Assembly (NCBI GenBank): GCA_934401755.1
Contig: CAKRSU010000013.1
Coordinates: forward strand, 1 to 49,448
DNA: 49,448 nt
From: an uncultured Oxalobacter sp.
Lineage (GTDB): Bacteria; Pseudomonadota; Gammaproteobacteria; Burkholderiales; Burkholderiaceae_D
Direction of reading: 5' to 3'
Below, piece after piece: positions 18,439-29,484 of the stretch (within the stretch, counting starts at the first letter, position 1; the number at the start of each line of letters is the position of its first letter). The translations under genes were made by a program, and so were the position numbers. Below the pieces are notes generated by a model. The model worked only from the letters and a program-made list of their open reading frames with translations. It searched no databases and was not told the DNA's origin.

Positions 18439-19956
18439 ATGAATAAACAAGAAGACATTCAAACCGTAGTAGCATGGCTTAAGGCAAATAGTCCAAATGG
18501 TGAGCTATTTTCTGATTCTCGTGCGATTCAAGCAGATGGGAGAGGGATCTTTTTTGCCTATATTGGAGATAGTGATCATGCTGATGGGAGAAATTATATT
18601 GAATCGGCGATCCAAAGAGGCGCTGTAGCTGTTATCTATGATTCAACAGGATATGAGTGGAAATCTCAATGGCATGTGCCTCATATTGGTATTACTGGAT
18701 TAAAAGAAAAAGCAGGTTCAATTGCCGCTGCATTTTATGGTAATCCAGCGCAAGCTATGCAAATTATTGCGGTGACAGGGACAAATGGTAAAACTTCTTG
18801 TACTCAATGGATTGGCCAATCATTATCGCGCCTACATCGGAAAACAGCCGTTATTGGCACTTTAGGAATTACGATATTTGAAGAGGGCGTTGCAGGAAAA
18901 ACGCAAGTTACCGGCTATACAACACCAGATCAAGTTCAATTGCAGCGTATTCTTTCTCATTTGTCTGCTAGTGGCGTTGTTTGTGTTGCGATGGAAGCTT
19001 CATCTATTGGGATTGATCAAGGGCGCTTAAATGGATTGTCCATTGATGTGGCGATGCTCACTAATTTCACACGAGATCATTTGGACTATCACCATGATAT
19101 GGATGCTTACCGTGCAGCTAAACGCCGACTTTTTAGTTGGCCTGGATTAAAACATATCGTATTAAATTTAGATGATGATTTGGGGCGCTCTATTGCTAGC
19201 GAATTCAAAGGTAAATTGCCTGTGACAGGCTATACCCTAAATCCTATTAATGCCGATATTCCTGTGTTATCAGCTGAGGCCATCCAAAATTATGATACAG
19301 GTGTTGATTTTAAGATTCGATGGCAACATCAGTTGGCAAGTGTTCATTCCCAGTTAGTAGGACGATTTAATATTAGTAATGTACTGGGGGTTTTAGGGGT
19401 ATTGTTGTCTATCGGTATTGATTGGAATGATGCCGTAAAACGGGTTGATGAATTAATTCCTCCGCCAGGTCGAATGCAGAGAATGGGGGGAAAGAAAGCC
19501 CCATTGGTTGTGATTGATTTTGCGCATACACCAGATGCGATGCAAAAGGGATTAGAAACATTGCGTCAAGTTGCTGATGCTAGAAAAGGAAGTTTGTGGT
19601 GTGTATTTGGTTGTGGTGGCAATCGAGATCCAGGAAAACGGCCTCAGATGGGCGCTGTATCAGAACAAGCGGATAAAGTGGTTGTGACAAGTGATAATCC
19701 CCGTAGAGAGGTTCCTGAAGAAATTATTCGACAAATTATTGCAGGCATGAAAATCAAGCCAATGATGATTGTTGATCGAGCAGAGGCAATTCGTCAAACA
19801 ATTATTCAAGCATCGGATCAGGATGTCATTTTTCTGGCAGGAAAAGGGCATGAAACTTATCAAGAAATTCAAGGAAAAAAATATCCATTTTTGGATGCGG
19901 ATCATGTCCAGCGTGCATTGGATATTCGTATAGCTGGTCAAAAGGAGCAATCATGA
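18439..19956 (+). CDS. murE: UDP-N-acetylmuramoyl-tripeptide synthetase, meso-DAP adding
   Basis: 505 residues; a cytosolic ATP-dependent ligase adding the third stem-peptide residue to UDP-MurNAc-L-Ala-D-Glu. The P-loop is GTNGKT (114-119). The DNPR motif at 419-422 is the known signature of enzymes using meso-diaminopimelate rather than lysine, so the wall is predicted to be DAP type. An ATG at 18424 lies inside ftsI. I prefer 18439 because TGAGGAAGAT gives it a ribosome-binding site at the right distance. It overlaps murF by four bases (ATGA). Confidence 0.95.
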   Translation: MNKQEDIQTVVAWLKANSPNGELFSDSRAIQADGRGIFFAYIGDSDHADGRNYIESAIQRGAVAVIYDSTGYEWKSQWHVPHIGITGLKEKAGSIAAAFYGNPAQAMQIIAVTGTNGKTSCTQWIGQSLSRLHRKTAVIGTLGITIFEEGVAGKTQVTGYTTPDQVQLQRILSHLSASGVVCVAMEASSIGIDQGRLNGLSIDVAMLTNFTRDHLDYHHDMDAYRAAKRRLFSWPGLKHIVLNLDDDLGRSIASEFKGKLPVTGYTLNPINADIPVLSAEAIQNYDTGVDFKIRWQHQLASVHSQLVGRFNISNVLGVLGVLLSIGIDWNDAVKRVDELIPPPGRMQRMGGKKAPLVVIDFAHTPDAMQKGLETLRQVADARKGSLWCVFGCGGNRDPGKRPQMGAVSEQADKVVVTSDNPRREVPEEIIRQIIAGMKIKPMMIVDRAEAIRQTIIQASDQDVIFLAGKGHETYQEIQGKKYPFLDADHVQRALDIRIAGQKEQS

Positions 19957-21311
19957 AGGGCATGTTGTCTCAAATTCAACAATGGGTTGATGGGAGTCAA
20001 ATCACAAAGGATGCGCTGTTTGATGGTATCTGTACAGATACGCGTAAATTAAAAACAGGGAGTTTATTTGTTGCGCTTAAAGGCGAACATTTTGATGCCC
20101 ATGATTTTTTACCCGCGCTTGTTGATCAAGGAATTGCTGCCGTTGTTGCAGAACATTTGCCTAAAGCATATCCATTGCCTGCTTTAATTGTGCCCGATAC
20201 ACGTATCGCAATTGGTCAGATAGCAAAGGGGTGGCGAAAATTATTTAATATCCCGGTTGTTGGTGTCACTGGAAGTAATGGAAAAACAACAACCAAAGAG
20301 ATGATTGCTTCTATTTTAAGGGGCGCATTTCAAGATGATGTATTGGTAACTACAGGGAATTTGAATAACGATATTGGGGTTCCATTGACCTTATTTGGAT
20401 TGGAATCTCATCATAAAGCAGCGGTTATTGAAATGGGAGTTAATCATCCCGGAGAAATGGCGGGGTTGGCAGAAACGGCCAATCCGACGATCGTATTAGT
20501 CAATAATGCGCAGCGCGAACATCAGGAATTTTTTGATGGGATTGAAGCCTCTGCTCGTGAAAATGGGACAGCGATTCGTTTATTACCTGATGAAGGAGTT
20601 GCTATTTTTCCAGCAGATGAAATTTATACGGATTTGTGGCGTTATTTGGCTGGAAGTCGCCGAGTTATAACATTTGGTTTTAGTCATGATGTAGATATTA
20701 CGGCAAGTTATCGCATCGAAAATGGCATCACTGAAATGAATTTAACAATAGCGAATCAAACGAGAAAAGTCCGTTTGTCTACTCAAGGAACGCATAATGT
20801 TAGAAATGCGATGGCTGCTGCGGCTAGTGCGTGTGCAGTAGGGGTTGGATTTGATGAGATTGTGTACGGATTAGAATCATTTCGTCCTGTTCATGGGCGG
20901 CTTGAAAGTAAGCAAGCCTATAACGGTGCGTTACTGATTGATGATACCTATAATGCGAATCCGGATTCTGTTCGAGCTGCAGTGGATGTGTTGGCAGCGT
21001 ATGGAAAACAGACCATTTTAGTATTAGGTGATATGGGTGAAGTTGGTCAAGAAGGCGAACAATATCATGGTGAAGTGGGGGCTTATGCTAAAGAACGCGG
21101 TATTCAGTGTTTTTTAGGATTAGGCAATATGACTGAAAAATCGGTTCAGATGTTTGGTGATGGCGCAATGCATTTTGGTCAGTTAGATCAGTTAGTTTGC
21201 GTATTGCGAAATAAAATGACCCCTAAAACAGTTGTATTGGTGAAAGGCTCGCGTTTCATGAAAATGGAAAGAGTGATCGAACAATTGATGGATAAGAAGG
21301 AAGGTTGTTGA
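19953..21311 (+). CDS. murF: UDP-MurNAc-tripeptide:D-Ala-D-Ala ligase
   Basis: 452 residues; it adds D-Ala-D-Ala to complete the UDP-MurNAc-pentapeptide. The Mur ligase domains are in order: an N-terminal substrate domain with CTDTR (about 27-31), the ATP domain with [12 protein letters not shown] (about 106-117), and a C-terminal domain including [10 protein letters not shown]. The start overlaps the murE stop as ATGA, indicating coupled translation. mraY starts one base after its stop. Confidence 0.95.
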   Translation: MKGMLSQIQQWVDGSQITKDALFDGICTDTRKLKTGSLFVALKGEHFDAHDFLPALVDQGIAAVVAEHLPKAYPLPALIVPDTRIAIGQIAKGWRKLFNIPVVGVTGSNGKTTTKEMIASILRGAFQDDVLVTTGNLNNDIGVPLTLFGLESHHKAAVIEMGVNHPGEMAGLAETANPTIVLVNNAQREHQEFFDGIEASARENGTAIRLLPDEGVAIFPADEIYTDLWRYLAGSRRVITFGFSHDVDITASYRIENGITEMNLTIANQTRKVRLSTQGTHNVRNAMAAAASACAVGVGFDEIVYGLESFRPVHGRLESKQAYNGALLIDDTYNANPDSVRAAVDVLAAYGKQTILVLGDMGEVGQEGEQYHGEVGAYAKERGIQCFLGLGNMTEKSVQMFGDGAMHFGQLDQLVCVLRNKMTPKTVVLVKGSRFMKMERVIEQLMDKKEGC

Positions 21312-21312
21312 A

Positions 21313-22479
21313 ATGCTGTTGTGGTTGGCAAATATCGTCAGTGGGGTTAACGGGCAAAATATTATTAATAGCGTCCCGGTAAGAGGTGTCATGGCAACAT
21401 TGACGGCATTGGTGATTGGTTTAGCTGCAGGGCCTGCCGTGATTCGTATGTTAACACGTTTGAAAATTGGACAGGCCGTTAGAACGGATGGACCACAGAC
21501 GCATTTAGTCAAATCCGGAACCCCAACAATGGGGGGATTATTGATTATGATTGCCATCGCAATCGGGACTTTATTATGGTGCGATTGGTCGAATCGTTTC
21601 ATTTGGGTTATTTTGCTGGTGACATTAGGCTATGGCGCAATTGGTTGGGTCGATGATTATCGTAAGGTTGTTTATAAAGACCCCAATGGGATGTCGTCAC
21701 GAGAAAAATATTTTTGGCAATCGCTTATTGGTCTTTTTTCCTCAATCTATTTGGCTTTTTGCTTGATGGGGCATTCTAATGCAGAGGTTTGGGCGCTTTT
21801 TAAAAATTGGATATCAACAGGGTTTGAATCAAAATTGCCTGAACAAATGGATATTATTTTGCCGTGTCTTACAACCTTTGGGTATCCATTGGGTATCTGG
21901 GGGTTCATGATTTTGACTTATTTCGTGATTGTCGGAACCAGTAATGCCGTTAATTTGACAGATGGTTTAGATGGTTTAACGATTGTTCCTACCATTCTTG
22001 TTGGTGGCGCTTTAGGCATTTTTGCTTATGTCTGTGGTAATCCAACGGCTTCGACCATTTTTGTGGTGCCTCATATCGCAGGAACGGATGAATTAGTGAT
22101 TTTCTGCGGTGCTATGGTTGGCGCGGGGCTCGCTTTTCTTTGGTTTAATGCATATCCAGCCCAAATGTTTATGGGAGATGTTGGCGCATTGGCATTAGGC
22201 GGCGCATTAGGGACATTAGCGGTTATTGTTCGTCAAGAAATTTTGTTGGCGATTATGGGGGGAATTTTTGTCGCAGAAACGGTTTCCGTCATGCTGCAGG
22301 TGTCTTGGTTTAAGTATACAAAGAAAAAATATGGGGAGGGACGTCGTATTTTTCGAATGGCGCCGCTACATCACCATTTTGAACAGAAGGGATGGAAAGA
22401 AACAAAAGTTGTTATTCGCTTTTGGATTATTACCATTATCTTAGTGTTAATTGGGCTAGCTACATTGAAAATGAGATGA
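21313..22479 (+). CDS. mraY: Phospho-N-acetylmuramoyl-pentapeptide transferase MraY
   Basis: 388 residues, about ten membrane helices. MraY transfers phospho-MurNAc-pentapeptide to undecaprenyl phosphate, forming lipid I. Catalytic and family motifs are TPTMGG, the VDDYRKV aspartate pair, [25 protein letters not shown] and PLHHHFE near the C-terminus. Length is slightly above the E. coli enzyme. It is tightly packed between murF and murD, with one base on each side. Confidence 0.96.
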   Translation: MLLWLANIVSGVNGQNIINSVPVRGVMATLTALVIGLAAGPAVIRMLTRLKIGQAVRTDGPQTHLVKSGTPTMGGLLIMIAIAIGTLLWCDWSNRFIWVILLVTLGYGAIGWVDDYRKVVYKDPNGMSSREKYFWQSLIGLFSSIYLAFCLMGHSNAEVWALFKNWISTGFESKLPEQMDIILPCLTTFGYPLGIWGFMILTYFVIVGTSNAVNLTDGLDGLTIVPTILVGGALGIFAYVCGNPTASTIFVVPHIAGTDELVIFCGAMVGAGLAFLWFNAYPAQMFMGDVGALALGGALGTLAVIVRQEILLAIMGGIFVAETVSVMLQVSWFKYTKKKYGEGRRIFRMAPLHHHFEQKGWKETKVVIRFWIITIILVLIGLATLKMR

Positions 22480-22480
22480 T

Positions 22481-23917
22481 ATGAAACTGACTGGTAAAAA
22501 AGTACTTGTACTTGGTTTGGGGGAATCGGGTCTTGCAATGGCTCGTTGGAGTGCTTATTGCGGCGCACAAGTGACTGTTTCAGATACTCGAGAGCATCCA
22601 GATAGGTTGCCGCAGCTTAAAAAGGATATTCCAGAAGCGATTTTTATGGGTGGGCCATTTGATGCGTTAAATCTTAATGGTGTCGATATTATTGCGGTTA
22701 GTCCTGGATTAAGGCCCTTTGTTGAGTTAAAGCCGATTCTGGCGTACTCCCAAGAACATGATGTACCAGTCTGGAGCGAAATTGAAATGTTCGCGCAAGC
22801 ACTTAAGATGCTTGAGATTGAAAAAGGGTATCACCCGGCCATTATTGCTGTGACAGGGACCAATGGGAAGACAACAACAACCAGTTTGACGGGGCATATG
22901 TGTCAGGCAGCTGGTAAAACCGTTCGATTAGCCGGCAATATTAGTCCAGCTGCATTGGATGTATTGCTTGAAACGATTAAAGCGCAAATACTCCCCGAAG
23001 TTTGGGTTCTGGAATTATCAAGTTTTCAATTGTTTACAACGAATACGTTGCGAGCTGATGCGGCAACTGTACTTAATGTGACACAAGATCATTTGGATTG
23101 GCATGGCAGTATGCAAGCATATGCGGATGCTAAGGCAAAGATTTTTGGGGAGGGTACCGTTCGTGTACTCAATCGCGAAGATCGTATGGTGATGGCAATG
23201 CATTCTGCTAAGGATCTTGTTGTGACATTTGGGGGAGACGCGACCAAGCAGAAAGGTCATTTTGGATTACATACGGTACGTGATGTGGAATGGCTGTCTG
23301 TTGGAACGGGGAATGGCATCCATGATTTGATGCCAGCTAATGCGTTGAAAATCCAAGGTCGTCATAATGCGAGTAATGCGCTTGCTGCATTAGCGCTTTG
23401 CTCATCGATCGGTTTGCCGTTTGCTCCCCTTCTTAAAGCGTTGCGTGAATATCAAGGAGAGCCGCATCGTGTTGAGTTGATTGCAACGATCAAGGGGGTG
23501 CGTTATGTCGACGATAGTAAAGGGACTAATGTTGGCGCGACACTTGCTGCTATTAAAGGATTAGGGCATGGTGATACGGGTCGGAAAAATCTCATTTTAA
23601 TTGTTGGTGGGCTTGGAAAGGGACAAGATTTTTCCCCATTATGTCATGCAGTTGCAACGCATGTTAAAGCCGTATTACTGATTGGCCGAGATGCTCATCA
23701 TATTTATGATGAATTAAAAAATACCGGAGTTAAGCAAATTTATTGTGACTCTTTGGAACAAGCGGTTGATCAAGGTGCTGATTTAGCAGACGACGGTGAT
23801 ATTGTTTTGCTCTCTCCTGCTTGCGCTAGCATGGATATGTTCCGAAATTATGCACATCGCTCACAAGTATTTGTGTCGCAGGTCCAAAAAATTGCCAATA
23901 GAAAAGGGGAGGTTTAG
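22481..23917 (+). CDS. murD: UDP-N-acetylmuramoylalanine:D-glutamate ligase
   Basis: 478 residues; it adds D-glutamate to UDP-MurNAc-L-Ala. The N-terminal Rossmann-like domain starts KVLVLGLGESG, the ATP site is VTGTNGKTTTTS (about 125-136), and the C-terminal domain contains YVDDSKGTN and LLSPACASMDMFRNY, the usual MurD ending. Somewhat longer than E. coli MurD, as in other betaproteobacteria. Separated from ftsW by two bases. Confidence 0.95.
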   Translation: MKLTGKKVLVLGLGESGLAMARWSAYCGAQVTVSDTREHPDRLPQLKKDIPEAIFMGGPFDALNLNGVDIIAVSPGLRPFVELKPILAYSQEHDVPVWSEIEMFAQALKMLEIEKGYHPAIIAVTGTNGKTTTTSLTGHMCQAAGKTVRLAGNISPAALDVLLETIKAQILPEVWVLELSSFQLFTTNTLRADAATVLNVTQDHLDWHGSMQAYADAKAKIFGEGTVRVLNREDRMVMAMHSAKDLVVTFGGDATKQKGHFGLHTVRDVEWLSVGTGNGIHDLMPANALKIQGRHNASNALAALALCSSIGLPFAPLLKALREYQGEPHRVELIATIKGVRYVDDSKGTNVGATLAAIKGLGHGDTGRKNLILIVGGLGKGQDFSPLCHAVATHVKAVLLIGRDAHHIYDELKNTGVKQIYCDSLEQAVDQGADLADDGDIVLLSPACASMDMFRNYAHRSQVFVSQVQKIANRKGEV

Positions 23918-23919
23918 CG

Positions 23920-25179
23920 ATGAGAAATTTTCTGATTCTAATGAGTGAAAATTTAGCGGCATTAAAACCTCAAGCTTTAAAACAATCGTTTCATGCCTGG
24001 TTGCATGCCCCAACGGCACAATCCTCTCCCGTTCATGAAGCGCAACAAATGCGTTGGGACAAACCTTTGTTATTTGTGTCTTTAGCCTTAATGATGTTGG
24101 GCATTATTATGGTTTACTCCGCATCAATTGCTTTGCCTGATTCTCCAAAATATGCCAGTTATATGGGAGAGCATTTTTTTGGACGTCAGATCTTTTTTGT
24201 AACGGTTGGATTAGCACTGGGATGGTTGGCTTTTAAGACGCCTCTTGATAAGTGGCAAAGCGGGGCTTGGTATTTTTTTCTTTTTGCGACAGTCTTGTTG
24301 ATTTTGGTATTAGTCCCAGGAATTGGTAAGGGGGTTAATGGTGCGCATCGTTGGTTACCGTTAAAAGTGTTTAATGTCCAACCTTCTGAAATCATGAAAT
24401 TAGCGATGGTTTTGTTTGTGGCACGTTTTACGGTTAAAAATCAGCAATATATGCATCGGTTAACCAAGGGGTTTTTGCCCATTGCGCTTTTAATGGGGGT
24501 TGTCGGCATTTTACTGTTATTAGAACCTGATATGGGCGCTGCTATGGTAATCGTTGGGGTTGCCATGGGGATCTTATTTCTCGGAGGATTTAATCTGGTA
24601 TGGTTTATCAGTATGGTTGCATTACTGGTTAGCGGATTCGTTATGATGATTATTTTTTCGCCATGGCGTCGAGCTCGTTTTTTTGCTTATCTCGATCCTT
24701 GGGATGAAGTCAATGCTTTAGGTAAAGGGTACCAGTTATCGCATTCATTGATTGCTTTTGGACGAGGAGAGATTTTTGGAGTGGGATTAGGTGGAAGTGT
24801 TGAAAAATTACATTATCTGCCAGAAGCACATACTGATTTTATTATGGCCGTTATTGGTGAAGAATTAGGATTTGTTGGTGTTTTAGTGGTTATTTTGCTG
24901 TTTTATTGGCTCGTTAAGCGAACTTTTAAAATTGGTCGACAGTGTATTGCGATGGGGCGTATGTATGCGGGATTGGTTGCGCAAGGTATTGGTATTTGGA
25001 TCGGTGCACAGACGTTTTTGAATTTAGGGGTGAATTTAGGATTATTACCCACAAAAGGATTAACGCTTCCGTTGGTAAGTTATGGGGGATCAGGCATCGT
25101 CATGAATTGTGTTGCATTAGCGATTTTACTCAGAATTGATTATGAAAATCGCAAAGTGATGCGTGGAGGAAAGTGTTAA
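23920..25179 (+). CDS. ftsW: Septal peptidoglycan glycosyltransferase FtsW
   Basis: 419 residues; a SEDS-family membrane protein that polymerises lipid II at the septum with FtsI. A cytoplasmic N-terminal stretch of about 45 residues precedes roughly ten membrane helices. Family motifs include HRWLPL, QPSEIMKLA, EPDMGAAMV, HTDFIMAVIGEELG and the C-terminal PLVSYGGSG. The stop overlaps the murG start by one base. Confidence 0.95.
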   Translation: MRNFLILMSENLAALKPQALKQSFHAWLHAPTAQSSPVHEAQQMRWDKPLLFVSLALMMLGIIMVYSASIALPDSPKYASYMGEHFFGRQIFFVTVGLALGWLAFKTPLDKWQSGAWYFFLFATVLLILVLVPGIGKGVNGAHRWLPLKVFNVQPSEIMKLAMVLFVARFTVKNQQYMHRLTKGFLPIALLMGVVGILLLLEPDMGAAMVIVGVAMGILFLGGFNLVWFISMVALLVSGFVMMIIFSPWRRARFFAYLDPWDEVNALGKGYQLSHSLIAFGRGEIFGVGLGGSVEKLHYLPEAHTDFIMAVIGEELGFVGVLVVILLFYWLVKRTFKIGRQCIAMGRMYAGLVAQGIGIWIGAQTFLNLGVNLGLLPTKGLTLPLVSYGGSGIVMNCVALAILLRIDYENRKVMRGGKC

Positions 25180-26261
25180 TGGCAGCCAAAAAGCTCATGA
25201 TTATGGCGGCGGGAACCGGTGGGCATATTTTCCCAGGATTAGCCATTGCAAGTACGATGCAAAAAGAAGGTTGGGACGTTTCTTGGCTAGGCACAAAGTA
25301 CGGGATGGAAGGAAAAATTGTGCCAGAGCATGGTCTAGAAATGGATACCATTAATTTTTCTGGATTGCGAGGAAAAGGAATTCGTCACTTAATTGGCGGA
25401 GGGTTTAAGCTCATCAGTAGTTTTTTAGCATGTCTTGGAATTATGGGACGTCGTCGTCCAGATCTTGTTGTCGGAATGGGCGGTTATGTAACTGTTCCTG
25501 GCGGGATTGCGGCAAAAATAAAGGGAATTCCGGTTGTTGTCGTTAATGCGGATGCTGCTTTATTATTGTCTAACAAGGCATTGGCATCTTCTGCAAAATA
25601 TGTGTTATTTGGTTTTCCTGGTCATTATGGTTCTCTAGCCTCAAAAGCTATATGTACCGGAAATCCTGTTAGAGAGGTTATTAAGGCAATCCCAGCTCCG
25701 ACTCAGCGTTATTCCCAACGGACCGGTAAACTGAAAATTTTACTTATCGGCGGTAGTTTAGGGGCTCAAGTATTAAATGAAAATCTTCCGCTAGCTTTAG
25801 CATTGTTACCAATAGAAAAACGCCCCGAAATAATTCATCAAACGGGGCAAAAGCATATTGAAGCAACAAAAGCGCGGTATCGCCAAGCAGGTGTTGATGC
25901 AGAAGTTGTTGATTTTATCAACAATATGGATGAACGTTATGCTGAGGCTGATTTAGTGATTTGTCGAGCCGGTGCCATTACCGTTTCTGAATTGACGGTC
26001 GCAGGAGTTGCTAGTGTATTGGTGCCGCTTGTTACATCAAGCACGTCGCATCAGCGAGATAATGCGATATTAATGGATCAAGAAGGGGCATCTATTCATT
26101 TGCCTCAACAAGAAATGACGCCTCAGCGATTGGCGGATCTAATTGCAGGGATGACTCGAGAAAAATGTTTTGAGATGGCAAAAAAGGCTTATGCACTCGG
26201 AAAAAGAGATGCGAATGAACGAATTGCTGAGATTTTAAAACAGGCCATAAATGGAAAATAA
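25179..26261 (+). CDS. murG: UDP-GlcNAc:lipid I N-acetylglucosaminyltransferase MurG
   Basis: 360 residues; a peripheral membrane GT28 enzyme that makes lipid II from lipid I. The N-terminal glycine-rich loop is AAGTGGHIFPGLA, the second is LLIGGSLGAQVLN (about 188-200), and the donor site is CRAGAITVSELTVAG. I start at the ATG at 25179, eight bases from TGGAGGA. A GTG two codons earlier is too close to that site. It overlaps the ftsW stop by one base (TAATG). Confidence 0.95.
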   Translation: MAAKKLMIMAAGTGGHIFPGLAIASTMQKEGWDVSWLGTKYGMEGKIVPEHGLEMDTINFSGLRGKGIRHLIGGGFKLISSFLACLGIMGRRRPDLVVGMGGYVTVPGGIAAKIKGIPVVVVNADAALLLSNKALASSAKYVLFGFPGHYGSLASKAICTGNPVREVIKAIPAPTQRYSQRTGKLKILLIGGSLGAQVLNENLPLALALLPIEKRPEIIHQTGQKHIEATKARYRQAGVDAEVVDFINNMDERYAEADLVICRAGAITVSELTVAGVASVLVPLVTSSTSHQRDNAILMDQEGASIHLPQQEMTPQRLADLIAGMTREKCFEMAKKAYALGKRDANERIAEILKQAINGK

Positions 26262-26264
26262 GTT

Positions 26265-27668
26265 ATGAAGCACAAGGTTAAGAAAATTCACTTTGTTGGC
26301 ATTGGCGGTAGCGGTATGAGTGGCATTGCAGAAGTGTTACTGAATTTAGGGTATGAAATTACAGGATCTGATTTGTCGAGTAATGCATCAACTCGTCATT
26401 TAGCCGCATTGGGCGCAACAGTCATGTTGGGCCATAAAGCAGAAAATATCGAAGGAGCCAATGCAATTGTCGTTTCAACAGCAATTAAAGAAGATAATCC
26501 TGAGGTGCTTGCTGGGCGCAAGAAAAATATCCCTATTGTGCCTCGTGCTGTGATGTTAGCCGAATTGATGCGATTAAAAAAAGGGATTGCCATTGCAGGA
26601 ACACATGGTAAAACAACAACGACTAGCCTTGTTGCAAGTGTCTTAGCCGAAGGCGGATTGGATCCGACTTTTGTAATTGGTGGACGACTCAATAGTGCCG
26701 GTGCTAATGCGGGATTGGGAACAGGAGAATTTATTGTTGCAGAAGCCGATGAATCGGATGCATCATTTCTAAATTTGACGCCAGTCATTGAAGTCATTAC
26801 CAATATTGATGCTGATCATATGGATACATATGGTCATGATTTTGCGCGATTAAAACAGGCATTTATTTCATTTACACAAAGTTTACCTTTTTATGGTCGT
26901 GTGATGCTTTGTATTGATGACAAGAACGTTCGTGAAATTCTACCGTTTGTTTCTAAACCGGTTACAACTTATGGATTTCATGAAGATGCCGATGTTCGGG
27001 CAGTTGATGCTTATGCAGATGGCACGATGATGGTTTTTACGGCTTTGCAAAAAGGGCATGATCCCTTGGCAATTCGGTTAAATCAGCCAGGTATGCATAA
27101 TGTTCAAAATGCTTGTGCTGTAATTGCGATTGCTCGAGAACTGGATGTTAATGATGCGGCGATTCAACGCGCGATGGAAAATTTCACGGGCGTTAATCGG
27201 CGCTTTACCCGTTTGGGAAAAGTTGTTCTTCCTAAAAATGATGGAACAACGGCTGAGGTGGAATTGGTTGATGATTATGGGCATCATCCTGCAGAAATGG
27301 CGGCAACGATTGCTGCGGCAAGAGGGGCATATCCTGGAAAGAGATTAGTATTAGCTTTTCAACCGCATCGTTATACGCGGACTCGTGATTTATTTGAAGA
27401 TTTTGTTCGAGTACTTTCAAAAGCAGATGTGTTATTGCTGAGCGAAGTGTATCCTGCTGGAGAACAGCCAATTGTGGCTGCAGATGGGAGAACCTTATCG
27501 CGAACCATTCGATTAGCCGGCAAAGTCAATCCTGTGTTTGTAGAAGATATTAATGATATGCCAAAGGTATTACTTAATATTATCCAAGATGGCGATGTGG
27601 TCATGACAATGGGAGCCGGTTCCATTACTTCAGTTGCAAGTCAATTGCGTGAAAAGGCACTTAATTAA
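26265..27668 (+). CDS. murC: UDP-N-acetylmuramate:L-alanine ligase
   Basis: 467 residues; the first Mur ligase, adding L-alanine to UDP-MurNAc. The N-terminal [18 protein letters not shown] motif, the ATP loop [10 protein letters not shown] (about 111-120), [10 protein letters not shown] and the C-terminal [10 protein letters not shown] and FQPHRYTRT segments are all characteristic. Length is standard. A 35-base gap containing GAGAGAAAG separates it from ddl. Confidence 0.95.
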   Translation: MKHKVKKIHFVGIGGSGMSGIAEVLLNLGYEITGSDLSSNASTRHLAALGATVMLGHKAENIEGANAIVVSTAIKEDNPEVLAGRKKNIPIVPRAVMLAELMRLKKGIAIAGTHGKTTTTSLVASVLAEGGLDPTFVIGGRLNSAGANAGLGTGEFIVAEADESDASFLNLTPVIEVITNIDADHMDTYGHDFARLKQAFISFTQSLPFYGRVMLCIDDKNVREILPFVSKPVTTYGFHEDADVRAVDAYADGTMMVFTALQKGHDPLAIRLNQPGMHNVQNACAVIAIARELDVNDAAIQRAMENFTGVNRRFTRLGKVVLPKNDGTTAEVELVDDYGHHPAEMAATIAAARGAYPGKRLVLAFQPHRYTRTRDLFEDFVRVLSKADVLLLSEVYPAGEQPIVAADGRTLSRTIRLAGKVNPVFVEDINDMPKVLLNIIQDGDVVMTMGAGSITSVASQLREKALN

Positions 27669-27703
27669 TAATAGCCAAAGTCAGAACAGAGAGAAAGATA
27701 ACA

Positions 27704-28654
27704 ATGAATATAAATGAATTCGGTAAAGTCGGTGTTCTGTATGGCGGTAATGCCGCAGAGCGCAAAGTATCACTGGTTTCTGGAACGGAAGTATGTCATG
27801 CGTTAAAGCAAAAAGGCATTGATGCCCATTTATTTGATACCGGCATAAAAGATGTTGCCAGTTTGCAAAATGAACAGTTTGACCGTGTTTTTATTGCTTT
27901 GCATGGTCGGTATGGTGAAGATGGGTGCATCCAAGGCTTATTAGAACAGATGCAGATTCCTTATACGGGGTCTGGCGTGATGGCGTCTGCAATTGCAATG
28001 GATAAAATCATGACGAAGCGATTATGGATGGCACAAGGTCTTCCTACGCCTCGATATATGGAATTAAAGGCAGATTTTGATCCATTAGAGGTTGTTGAAT
28101 ATTTAGGATTGCCATTAATTATTAAGCCTGCTCATGAAGGATCAACGATCGGATTAACTAAAGTGACTTCGGTGGATCAGATCGTTTCTGCCTATCAAAA
28201 AGCATTAGCATTAGATCGTTCGGTTTTAGCTGAAGAATTTATCGCAGGTAAAGAATTAACTTGTACCATTATCGAACGAAATGGTGAAGCTGAGGTTTTT
28301 CCCTTAATTCGAATTATTGCACCCAATGCAAATTACGATTATCACAATAAGTATTTTGGAACGGATACCCAATACTTATGCCCTTGTGGATTGAATGAAG
28401 AACTTGAGAATACGATTCAAAAATATGCATTGCAAGGTTATCATGCATTGGGATGCCGTGGTTGGGGGCGTATTGATGTGATGTTACGTGAAAATGATAA
28501 CCAGCCTTTCCTTTTAGAATTAAATTCGTCTCCAGGTATGACAGGACATTCCCTGGTGCCAATGGCAGCGCGCCAAAAGGGATTAAGTTATGAAGATTTA
28601 TGTGTGACATTGTTGTCTGGGGCAACATTAGATCATATCAAGCATAAGGTGTAA
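27704..28654 (+). CDS. ddl: D-alanine:D-alanine ligase
   Basis: 316 residues; an ATP-grasp enzyme forming the D-Ala-D-Ala used by MurF. Conserved segments are VLYGGNAAERKVSLVSG at the N-terminus, ALHGRYGEDGCIQGLLE, PYTGSGVMASAIAMDK, KPAHEGSTIGLTKV and the C-terminal ELNSSPGMTGHSLVP. Its place between murC and ftsQ corresponds to ddlB of the classical cluster. No second copy is in view. Confidence 0.95.
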   Translation: MNINEFGKVGVLYGGNAAERKVSLVSGTEVCHALKQKGIDAHLFDTGIKDVASLQNEQFDRVFIALHGRYGEDGCIQGLLEQMQIPYTGSGVMASAIAMDKIMTKRLWMAQGLPTPRYMELKADFDPLEVVEYLGLPLIIKPAHEGSTIGLTKVTSVDQIVSAYQKALALDRSVLAEEFIAGKELTCTIIERNGEAEVFPLIRIIAPNANYDYHNKYFGTDTQYLCPCGLNEELENTIQKYALQGYHALGCRGWGRIDVMLRENDNQPFLLELNSSPGMTGHSLVPMAARQKGLSYEDLCVTLLSGATLDHIKHKV

Positions 28655-28672
28655 AAAAGGGCGGTATTTGTT

Positions 28673-29467
28673 ATGTGGCATGATGTTTCGCTGCTAAAAA
28701 AATTGTCGAATTACTGCGTATGTTTATTTGTGGCGATCATTGCAGTAGAGTTTGCAATATGGATGCTTAAAAAACCGATGTACGCTTTACAAATGGTGAA
28801 GGTGCAGTCAGTAGATGGCGATTCTTTGCATTATGTGAGTGATCAAACGGTGAGAAATGCGCCGTTATATGAAATAAAAGGCAATTTTTTTACAGTGGAT
28901 ATCAATGACGTCAGAACAATATTTGAATCCGTTCCTTGGGTACGCAAAGCCAGTGTGCGAAGGGAGTGGCCAGATAAGCTTATTGTTTCTATTGAAGAAT
29001 ATCAGCCGCTAGGAACATGGGGCGATGAAGGAAAGTTATTGTCGATACAAGGAGAAGTATTTACAGCGAATGTCGCAGAAGCAGAGGCAGATTATCATTT
29101 AATGAAATTTGATGGACCAGAAGGAAGTGGTAAAGAAGTCTTAGAACAATATAAAAATTTTAAGGCAAGTTTTGCGCCGCTTAATTTGGTTCCCAAAGAA
29201 GTGATGTTATCAGATAGATATGCTTGGTCGGTCAAGATGGAAAATGGGTTACTGGTTCAATTTGGACGTGAAACAGAGAATATGCCATTGAAAGCGCTTA
29301 TTGATCGATTTTTAGAAAACTATCCTCGCTTGATTCAAAAATATGGCGATCGTATTGGTTATGTTGATATGCGTTATCCGAGTGGCATGGCAATACGGCT
29401 AAAAACAGCGGTCTCTTCTGAAAATACAAATAAAGAACAAGACAAATCACTAACGCAAGAAGAATGA
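28673..29467 (+). CDS. ftsQ: Cell division protein FtsQ
   Basis: 264 residues; a bitopic inner-membrane divisome protein with a short cytoplasmic N-terminus, a membrane segment at about 14-34, a POTRA domain (about 38-110, with the SVPWVRKASVRREWPDKL pattern) and the FtsQ beta domain. It recruits FtsL and FtsB. The gene follows ddl by 18 bases and overlaps an upstream potential ATG of ftsA. Confidence 0.93.
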   Translation: MWHDVSLLKKLSNYCVCLFVAIIAVEFAIWMLKKPMYALQMVKVQSVDGDSLHYVSDQTVRNAPLYEIKGNFFTVDINDVRTIFESVPWVRKASVRREWPDKLIVSIEEYQPLGTWGDEGKLLSIQGEVFTANVAEAEADYHLMKFDGPEGSGKEVLEQYKNFKASFAPLNLVPKEVMLSDRYAWSVKMENGLLVQFGRETENMPLKALIDRFLENYPRLIQKYGDRIGYVDMRYPSGMAIRLKTAVSSENTNKEQDKSLTQEE

Positions 29468-29484
29468 TAGTAGGTGATATAGAT

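Noticed and set aside
26396..26803. A 135-codon minus-strand frame within murC
   Set aside because: It lies opposite a clear murC and has no start signal or homology I can see.
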